DNA of 7,230 nt from an uncultured Eubacteriales bacterium (GTDB lineage Bacteria > Bacillota > Clostridia > Monoglobales > Monoglobaceae): positions 1 to 7,230 of the forward strand of contig URZD01000109.1 of assembly GCA_900552305.1 (NCBI GenBank), given 5' to 3'. Positions 1 through 5,631 of this stretch are shown here, piece after piece. Positions within the stretch are counted from its first letter, which is position 1. Every line of letters begins with the position of its first letter. The translations under genes and the position numbers were made by a program. The notes beneath the pieces were generated by a model, which ran no database searches, was not told where the DNA came from, and worked only from the letters and a program-made list of their open reading frames with translations.

Positions 1-94
1 GGACGGCGTCGGGGGCATAGGCCGAAAACGAGCTTAATACAACCGCCGAAGCAACCGCTGCCGCTATCCCTGTTTTTAAATTGAAACTTCTCAT
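1..94 (-). CDS. Exported protein, N-terminal fragment (signal peptide only)
   Basis: Only the first 31 codons lie in the window; the gene runs off the left edge. The ATG at 94 opens a frame coding for MRSFNLKTGIAAAVASAVV followed by LSSFSAYAPDAV. This is a typical Sec signal peptide: a short basic n-region (Arg2, Lys7), a hydrophobic Ala/Val/Leu core at about residues 9-20, and a small-residue AYA stretch near 25-27. A proline directly after AYA would disfavour cleavage at that exact site. No other in-frame start exists between this ATG and the purine-rich ribosome binding region. It begins 25 bases after the stop of the polysaccharide lyase with no terminator between, so it is probably the third secreted product of the same operon. 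Nothing visible tells what the mature protein does; another glycan-active or binding protein is a guess from context. Confidence 0.75.
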   Translation of the reverse strand, partial: MRSFNLKTGIAAAVASAVVLSSFSAYAPDAV

Positions 95-106
95 TCCGTG
101 TGTCCG

Positions 107-118
107 CTCCCCTCTCCT
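107..118 (-). promoter_or_regulatory. Ribosome binding region of the exported protein at 94
   Basis: On the minus strand this reads AGGAGAGGGGAG. The AGGAG part lies 19 bases from the ATG and the GGGGAG part 12 bases, so the spacing is longer than usual. The region sits just downstream of the TAA stop of the lyase (122-120), which would allow ribosomes finishing the lyase to restart here. Confidence 0.45.
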
Positions 119-119
119 T

Positions 120-3100
120 TTAATTTTTCCGCTCCGTTCTTATACTTACGGTAAAGTATGCCTTTCTGCATTGGTCGGCATACGCTTCAATCACAATGCT
201 TTCATCATTCTTCATACCGCCTGTCGGAGCGTAGTAATAAAGCCTGTCGCCGTCAATAAACGCATAACCCGTTTCCGGCTTTGAATTTATTTTGTATTTC
301 AGCGCCGCGCCGTCATTTGCGCTTGCAAATAGCTTTGTTGACATATATGCGGAGTTCATCACAATTCCGATATTGTTTACTTTTATTCCGCTGCTGTCGC
401 CGCCTGCCGCGCCGCCTTCGTTTTTGCAGCTTATCTCATAGCTTCTGCCATAGTTCACAGCTGCGTCGACCGAGATTATTCCGTCTGTAAAGGTAACAAA
501 TGTTCCCGTTACCTTCATGTCCTCCGATGCGGCAATTCTGATATTTTTTTGCTTTTGAGTCGGGTCGCTTACATACATTTTGCAGCCACCGTCCTCCGGC
601 TTTATTATAACCGCGCGCGGCGTTATGAATCTGAACCCTTCAAGCGTCGCGCTTTTGAATATGTTTGCCATAACCGTACCGTCGCTGAGTCTTATTGCGT
701 GCATGGTTTCGCTCTGCTCCACTACCTCAAAGCCCGGGTTTTCCGCATATGCCTTTGTTTCGTCAAGAGTTTTGTCGGGCAGTATCACATATCCGTAGCC
801 TGCGTTCTGAGGGTTTTCACCATGCTCCGTTTTCAGCGTAAGGAACGGATATTCCTTTGCCTGTTCGTTGTACGCCGTTCCCGCATTTCCGCAAAAACGC
901 TTTGACTTTGACGCCCGCTCTGCCGTAACATTGTTTTCACCGAGGAATACAAATCCGCGCCTGTCGTCTATCCATGCCCATTTTGGATTTTTGTATTCAT
1001 ATACCTTATCAAACTCATACGGTATCTCCGCGCCGTCAACATAAGCCTTTACATATCCGCGCTCATGCTCCGCGCCCATGCCTTCCTTCGGCTTTTCATA
1101 GGATATATAGTTTTCCACCGTTGTATAAACGTCTCCGCTGCCCCCGGAAATACCGCGGCCAAGACATACAATTTTATCGTCAAGCATGAAGTATGATTTT
1201 GTCCCCTGAACATTTGACGGATTATTCGATACTGTCGGATATTTCATTCCGCCGACCCCGATTTTTCCGTCCGAAACGCCGCCCGCCCAGCTGTTGTTTG
1301 CCGGAACATTCGTATAGAAGTTTACGCTTCCCACGCGCCTTTCGTTTGAGCCTACCGTTGTCCCCGGCAGACAGTATTTGTCCACATATTCCCACCATCT
1401 TTGAATATACTGTGCGTCGCCCTTCAAAACATAGGTCATTCCGTCCGAGGTATACCAGTCGGAATAACCGCCGTCATTTATGGCCTCGAACTTTGCCACA
1501 CGCTCTGAGGACATTGCCAGCATAAAGGTATAGTCGCTGCGCTTATGTACAAATCTGTCCGTATTATAATACGCATGGTTATACGGCTCCGTTTCCGCAG
1601 CGGGCATATTATGTATATATTCAAGGTATTCGTCCACTGTTTCATTAAGCGGCGGATAATAAAAATTAGGATATGTCGAGGATTTTTTTGCGGTTTTAAG
1701 CGCCTTATATCCGTCATCCACAAGCGGTTTCAGCTGTTTTGCGATTTTTTCCTTCACTGCGCCCGACCCGCTGTTTATCGCAAGCAGCATTATTGCCTTT
1801 ATCGGCGAATTTGCCTCCGCGCCGCCGCCGTACGGATTTTCTCTGCCCATTACAAGCTTCATGCAGTTATTGGCATATATATACGGCAGATAGCCGTACT
1901 CTATCCAATCGTAAAACTTGTCATAGCCGTAAATCTGTTTTAAATCAAAAGCCGTGCCGGAGAACACATTCACAGCGTCCGCAAAGCAGACAAGCAAGCT
2001 CTTTCCGTAGCCCATATTATATGCAAAATTGGGGTGATAAAGGAACGAGCCGTCCTCATAAAATCCGTCCTTAATAAACGGCAGCGTACTGTGACCGCTG
2101 TTTACGGGCGATTCAAACATCTGTGACAGGTATCTCAGACAGTAGTTCATTCTCGGCGTATTCTCGGCAACAAGGCACAGCTCCATAACCGTAAGGCTGC
2201 ACCAGAACAGGTTTGTAAAGGTTGTGTACGGATTGTTTACATCATTAGGAAAGCTGCCGTAGGTTAAATATTCATACGGCACAATATAATGCCCCACAAC
2301 CGGGTCGCCCGTTCTTATAAACAGAATGTTCGTGTATTTGTCTATATCTTCCTTCGGCATTTCGTCGCGCATATAAAGCATTATCAGCGCGCACATCTGC
2401 GGAATTGTTATCCTGTTTAAAAACCAGTTTGAATCCAGAGAAACATTTTGTCCGATATAGTTTTCAAAAAGCATATCCAAAGAGTTCAATATCGCATTTT
2501 TCATTTTTCCTCTGTCAATATCGTTTCTGTTTGTCGCCTTCATGACATAATAGGCTCTGGCAAGGTTTCTCGTATTGCCTATGCAGTTGACAAGGCTTGT
2601 GTCCTTAAAAGGCAGCTTTGCCCCCTCCGCTGTATCGAGCTTTTGCATAAGCTCCTTACCCTCTGTAACTATCCCGTCAATATAGTCCTTGTATTTATCC
2701 TCCGTTCCCGGGATAAACGTAAGCTCCTCCAAAATCGTCTGCCGCGCCTTCTGCCAATCCTCCGCAGTGGGCGTAACGTCCTGCCACGTTATTGTTCCTA
2801 TGCTTATGCCCACATCATAGTAGCTTCTGTACTGCGGATTGTTGTCATCGACCGTATCAACGCTTATGTATTTTGAAATCTCATTGCTGAACATGACAAA
2901 GCCGCGCGGGTCGGTAAAGCATTGCCACTTTGTGCCTCTTACCGCCTCCTCGGGCGTTACATATTTCTTATTAAGGCTTATCCCCAGCGTTTTTTTCAGC
3001 ACCTCCGCCGATATGACAATCTGCTCCTCATCATTGTATATCGCCGGTTTTTCCGCCTTTTCCTTATGGTCTTTGCTCCAGTAAAAATCACAGTTTACAA

Positions 3101-3350
3101 CAAATGCGTAGTTTCCGTTCAATACCTTATCGGCACGCGTACTCGAAATACCTTTTTTAAGCCATTCCTCATACCCCTGCTTATCATGGTAGCTGCCCTT
3201 TGTGTTAAAGTAGTCCGATTCGGGGAGTTCCTCCATTGTTACCGTGCTTGCATCCCCTGCCGCAAATGTGCAAATGTTTCCGCAAAATACCGAGGTCAGC
3301 ACAAACGCAAGCGCCCCCGCCGTTATTCTGAGTTTCTTTACAGTATTCAT
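120..3350 (-). CDS. Secreted polysaccharide lyase family 8 (hyaluronate/chondroitin/xanthan lyase-like)
   Basis: A 1076-residue exported lyase; PL8 enzymes cut uronic-acid-containing or xanthan-type chains by beta-elimination. Numbering starts from the ATG at 3350, chosen because AGAGGAG lies 8 bases upstream; the ATG at 3356 would be only 2 bases from it. A signal peptide covers about 1-31. Residues 75-165 look like an extra copper-amine-oxidase-N-like domain (tentative). The alpha-helical catalytic domain spans about 195-560 with NWF (308-310), FTNLFW (Asn380), HPNFAYNMGYG (His439, Tyr448) and MGR (Arg503). These match the PL8 Asn/His/Tyr/Arg set, including the nine-residue His-Tyr spacing. 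The central beta domain carries WYTSDGMTYVL (632-642), LPGTTV (661-666), SYFMLDD (719-725) and TTVEN (743-747), all family hallmarks. A PL8 C-terminal domain ends near 975, and a further beta-sandwich-like segment fills about 985-1076. There is no LPXTG, SLH or dockerin, so release into the medium is likely. Family assignment is firm; the substrate is not. Confidence 0.93.
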   Translation of the reverse strand: MNTVKKLRITAGALAFVLTSVFCGNICTFAAGDASTVTMEELPESDYFNTKGSYHDKQGYEEWLKKGISSTRADKVLNGNYAFVVNCDFYWSKDHKEKAEKPAIYNDEEQIVISAEVLKKTLGISLNKKYVTPEEAVRGTKWQCFTDPRGFVMFSNEISKYISVDTVDDNNPQYRSYYDVGISIGTITWQDVTPTAEDWQKARQTILEELTFIPGTEDKYKDYIDGIVTEGKELMQKLDTAEGAKLPFKDTSLVNCIGNTRNLARAYYVMKATNRNDIDRGKMKNAILNSLDMLFENYIGQNVSLDSNWFLNRITIPQMCALIMLYMRDEMPKEDIDKYTNILFIRTGDPVVGHYIVPYEYLTYGSFPNDVNNPYTTFTNLFWCSLTVMELCLVAENTPRMNYCLRYLSQMFESPVNSGHSTLPFIKDGFYEDGSFLYHPNFAYNMGYGKSLLVCFADAVNVFSGTAFDLKQIYGYDKFYDWIEYGYLPYIYANNCMKLVMGRENPYGGGAEANSPIKAIMLLAINSGSGAVKEKIAKQLKPLVDDGYKALKTAKKSSTYPNFYYPPLNETVDEYLEYIHNMPAAETEPYNHAYYNTDRFVHKRSDYTFMLAMSSERVAKFEAINDGGYSDWYTSDGMTYVLKGDAQYIQRWWEYVDKYCLPGTTVGSNERRVGSVNFYTNVPANNSWAGGVSDGKIGVGGMKYPTVSNNPSNVQGTKSYFMLDDKIVCLGRGISGGSGDVYTTVENYISYEKPKEGMGAEHERGYVKAYVDGAEIPYEFDKVYEYKNPKWAWIDDRRGFVFLGENNVTAERASKSKRFCGNAGTAYNEQAKEYPFLTLKTEHGENPQNAGYGYVILPDKTLDETKAYAENPGFEVVEQSETMHAIRLSDGTVMANIFKSATLEGFRFITPRAVIIKPEDGGCKMYVSDPTQKQKNIRIAASEDMKVTGTFVTFTDGIISVDAAVNYGRSYEISCKNEGGAAGGDSSGIKVNNIGIVMNSAYMSTKLFASANDGAALKYKINSKPETGYAFIDGDRLYYYAPTGGMKNDESIVIEAYADQCRKAYFTVSIRTERKN

Positions 3351-3358
3351 AACCATCG

Positions 3359-3365
3359 CTCCTCT
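3359..3365 (-). promoter_or_regulatory. Ribosome binding site of the lyase gene (decides the start)
   Basis: Minus-strand AGAGGAG. It lies 8 bases from the ATG at 3350 but only 2 bases from the in-frame ATG at 3356. Normal spacing favours 3350, which removes two residues (Met-Val) from the longest possible protein. Confidence 0.75.
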
Positions 3366-3401
3366 ATAGCTTTTGTTTTGCCCTGTGTTTCCTGTCGGCG
3401 C

Positions 3402-4799
3402 TTATCTTAGAACATCCGCAAAGGTTGAGGTGTCTATGACAAGACAGTCAACACTTCCTCCGCTGTAATCGCCGTCACCGAGTACAAACGTAAATACGCT
3501 GTCCTTTCCGCTTTCATCCTTTAAAATATCGGTTTTAAAAGTAACAACATCCGTTACCGTACCGTCTTGGTAAAATATCAAAAGCGTTATATACGTCTTA
3601 TCTTCAGCGTCAATATTTCTTATACTTTGCCCGATATTTATTATATCGCCCGCGCCGCAGCCGCTTATGTCCGTTGTTTCTTTACCGTTCACAGTCAGAA
3701 CAGCCTGTGCCGCCTTCATATTCAGGCGTACCGTATAGATACTGTATTGCTCCGCATTTTCAACGGTATATGCGGTTTCCGTACCGTTTTCGTCAAAATT
3801 TCCGTTTTCGTCAACGCATTTCATGTATGTATACGGCTCCGGCTCTGAAATAAGCTCGTCATAATTCGCGGAATACGCCTTGACTTCATATTTCGTTTCC
3901 TTTTTCTTTATAATCTCAGGCGCTTTTTTCACATATCCTACATTTTCCGCCTCTATTTCAGGCTCTGCACCGCTCGGATCCACCGTGTATTCATATACCC
4001 CGTCCTTTAACGCAACACTCTCTCCGTCAATTTTCAGGCTGCGCAGTTTTCCCGCCTGCAAAAGCTCGCCAAGGTATGTATACGCCTTTTTGTTCGTTAT
4101 CGTCTGCTTCCCCGAAAGACGCATCGTTCCGCAGCGCATTCCGCCAAGCTCTATGTACGCCGCGCAATTCAGCTTTAAAAACGAAATCCGAAAACTGAGA
4201 ACGCTCACGTCTCCGCCAAGAATATCATTGTAAACCTCCGCAGTCAGCGGCAGATAATATTCAACTCGGCGCCATTTTCCGTCTGGAACAAACTCCGACA
4301 GAGAACTGTTTCCGCTGCACAGCTCATTCATTTTAAGCTCGTTGTTGTTAAACCGTATTTCGGGACTTTGCGCCGTCCCTTCATAATCGTTAGCCGCACT
4401 GTCCGCAAACCTTGCAGCCGACCTGTAATAAAACGAAAAATAGATACAGTCGTTTTCCTTTATGCCGCCATCCTGCGGATTAAAATCAAACGTCAGCATA
4501 TTGTCGCCCGCAACGGTTATTTCTTCGCCCGTTCCGTAGCACATATACGGATAGCATTTATCGGGGCCGATACCCTCCGCGCTTATCGGACGCCGCACAT
4601 ATCCGTAATAATGAACCGCCTTGTTTCCATTGCCGTTATGGCGGTATTGGCTTTTTACCGTTTGTATCGCCCGCAACGGTGCGGCAATATCGGAAAGCAT
4701 AAGCGACGCCTCTGCAAATCTTTCGCCCCCGCCCTCCGCCGCGACAGTCCACGGTATTGAAAACGCCAAAATCAGAACTGCTATTACTGCCCTTTTCAT
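3402..4799 (-). CDS. Secreted multi-domain beta-sandwich protein, putative glycan-binding accessory
   Basis: A 465-residue exported protein that I do not recognise as a named family. The ATG at 4799 is chosen because GGAGG lies 8 bases upstream; the in-frame ATG at 4814 overlaps that site. The new N-terminus MKRAVIAVLILAFSIPWTVAA is a clean signal peptide. Residues of about 60-225 alternate hydrophobic strands in a jelly-roll-like way, with KWRRVEYYLPL (175-185) and AYIELGGMRCG (214-224), a pattern common in carbohydrate-binding modules. Residues of about 252-285 (LRSLKIDGESV, then YEYTVDPSG) resemble a cadherin-like/Ig-like sandwich. The C-terminal 110 residues look like another sandwich that ends in a conserved-looking CLVIDTSTFADVL tail, similar to the repeated end domains of clostridial surface glycan enzymes. 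No catalytic motif is visible. It is the first gene after the 4829-4857 promoter, and the lyase follows 51 bases later, so binding or presenting the lyase's substrate is the likeliest role (inference). Confidence 0.85.
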   Translation of the reverse strand: MKRAVIAVLILAFSIPWTVAAEGGGERFAEASLMLSDIAAPLRAIQTVKSQYRHNGNGNKAVHYYGYVRRPISAEGIGPDKCYPYMCYGTGEEITVAGDNMLTFDFNPQDGGIKENDCIYFSFYYRSAARFADSAANDYEGTAQSPEIRFNNNELKMNELCSGNSSLSEFVPDGKWRRVEYYLPLTAEVYNDILGGDVSVLSFRISFLKLNCAAYIELGGMRCGTMRLSGKQTITNKKAYTYLGELLQAGKLRSLKIDGESVALKDGVYEYTVDPSGAEPEIEAENVGYVKKAPEIIKKKETKYEVKAYSANYDELISEPEPYTYMKCVDENGNFDENGTETAYTVENAEQYSIYTVRLNMKAAQAVLTVNGKETTDISGCGAGDIINIGQSIRNIDAEDKTYITLLIFYQDGTVTDVVTFKTDILKDESGKDSVFTFVLGDGDYSGGSVDCLVIDTSTFADVLR

Positions 4800-4807
4800 A
4801 TCTCTCG

Positions 4808-4812
4808 CCTCC
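4808..4812 (-). promoter_or_regulatory. Ribosome binding site of the accessory protein gene (decides the start)
   Basis: A perfect minus-strand GGAGG, 8 bases from the ATG at 4799. The longer frame's ATG at 4814 overlaps it, so that codon cannot be the start served by this site. Confidence 0.85.
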
Positions 4813-4828
4813 ATATTATCTTGATTTA

Positions 4829-4857
4829 ATTATAAGCCATTCTTGCGCAAATTGGAA
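4829..4857 (-). promoter_or_regulatory. Candidate sigma-A promoter of the accessory protein/lyase operon
   Basis: The minus strand has a perfect -10 TATAAT (4834-4829), a 17-base spacer, and a weak -35 TTCCAA (4857-4852; three of six consensus bases). Transcription would start near 4822, giving a leader of about 23 bases before the ATG at 4799. It lies just past the terminator of the upstream unit. The poor -35 suggests dependence on an activator, which fits the regulator gene next door. Confidence 0.6.
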
Positions 4858-4868
4858 GTAGATTGTTT

Positions 4869-4881
4869 GTAAACCATTTAC
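4869..4881. promoter_or_regulatory. Palindrome GTAAACCATTTAC, candidate response-regulator operator
   Basis: Five-base arms GTAAA and TTTAC flank a CCA centre. The centre (4875) lies about 53 bases before the predicted transcription start and 18 bases beyond the weak -35, where activators usually bind. NarL-type regulators commonly bind short inverted repeats as dimers. Binding by the adjacent regulator is an inference; no second copy was noticed in front of the kinase gene. Confidence 0.35.
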
Positions 4882-4893
4882 CCCCAAACACGC

Positions 4894-4922
4894 AAAAAAA
4901 GCCCGCTTTCGCGGACTTTTTT
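4894..4922 (-). terminator. Intrinsic terminator after the response regulator gene
   Basis: On the minus strand GTCCGC, a GAAA tetraloop and GCGGGC form a six-pair stem (one G-U pair), followed by seven T residues; six A residues precede it. It begins 27 bases past the TAA stop of the regulator, so it ends the kinase/regulator transcript and separates it from the lyase operon. The A-rich flank would let it work in both directions. Confidence 0.9.
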
Positions 4923-4948
4923 GCCATACCGTTCTATAAATTTGCCCT

Positions 4949-5617
4949 TTAAAAATTATCAAAAAAACGAATCTCTTTCAAAAACGAAACGACCTCCTTC
5001 ATGGAGCTTACCTCAAACTTTTTAATAATCCGTGACGCAAGGGTTTTTATCGTCCCCTCCTCCACATAACGCCGATGCGCTATTTCGCGGTAGGTCATTC
5101 CGTTATAAATATCCCGCAAAACATCGTATTCCGACCTTGACAGCTTTACCATCTGACTAATGACGTAAAACAGGCTTGAACGCGCGTTATAAAGGTTTTT
5201 TGCCTCGCTGACAAATTTCCCCATTATCTCATCGCCGCTGTAATTGTTTGTATAGATATTATATATCCTATCAAACATTTTATCAAGCATTACATCCTTT
5301 ATAACATATCCGCTTGCGCCGTTTACAAGCGCCAAAAAAATGTATTCGCTGTTGTCATGACCGCTTATCATTACGATTTTGGTTTTCGGAGACGCCTTTG
5401 CAAGCTGCGGCAGTATGGTAAGTCCCGATATGTCCGTTTCCATTTGTATATCAAGGAGCAGAATATCAGGCTTTGTATTCCTGACAAGCTCAATACATGA
5501 CTGCGAATCGTTGGCAACTCCAACACAGGTCATATCCTCTCTCATGCTTATGTATATCTTGTAATTTTCGCATATTTGTGTCTGATCGTCACACACGGCT
5601 ACTCTAAGCTTTTTCAC
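4949..5617 (-). CDS. NarL/FixJ-family response regulator
   Basis: A 222-residue cytoplasmic DNA-binding regulator. I place the start at the GTG at 5617, giving M/V-KKLRVAVCDDQ, because AGGAG lies 9 bases upstream; the ATG at 5626 abuts that site with no spacer. The receiver domain (about 1-120) has the acidic pair Asp10-Asp11, the phospho-acceptor Asp56 in ILLLDI, Ser85 in MISG and Lys107 in GYVIK, so all residues for phosphorylation are present. The LuxR-type helix-turn-helix covers about 159-212, from LSRSEYDVL through MTYREIA to EGTIKTLASRIIKKF. It follows the kinase gene after 12 bases and is the last gene before the terminator. Its target is not shown, but the nearest candidate is the activator-like site in front of the lyase operon. 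The family call is secure; the regulon is inference. Confidence 0.93.
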   Translation of the reverse strand: MKKLRVAVCDDQTQICENYKIYISMREDMTCVGVANDSQSCIELVRNTKPDILLLDIQMETDISGLTILPQLAKASPKTKIVMISGHDNSEYIFLALVNGASGYVIKDVMLDKMFDRIYNIYTNNYSGDEIMGKFVSEAKNLYNARSSLFYVISQMVKLSRSEYDVLRDIYNGMTYREIAHRRYVEEGTIKTLASRIIKKFEVSSMKEVVSFLKEIRFFDNF

Positions 5618-5626
5618 AAAAAACAT

Positions 5627-5631
5627 CTCCT
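5627..5631 (-). promoter_or_regulatory. Ribosome binding site of the response regulator (favours a GTG start)
   Basis: Minus-strand AGGAG overlapping the TAG stop of the kinase (5632-5630). It directly touches the ATG at 5626 but is 9 bases from the GTG at 5617. The overlap with the kinase stop suggests coupled translation of kinase and regulator. Confidence 0.7.

Noticed and set aside
1478..1723. Minus-strand open frame of 81 codons in a second frame within the lyase
   Set aside because: It is fully inside the lyase gene, which is uninterrupted in its own frame through conserved PL8 motifs, so it is a shadow and not a frameshift.
3351..3401. Possible terminator or promoter between the accessory gene and the lyase
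   Set aside because: No stem with a T-tract and no convincing -10/-35 pair; the short gap with a ribosome binding site fits an operon.
2922..3410. Plus-strand open frame of 162 codons, and several others of 60-142 codons opposite the lyase
   Set aside because: They lie antisense to a well-supported lyase with family motifs, are rich in Arg, Cys, His and Ser as antisense frames usually are, and have no domain or ribosome binding site.
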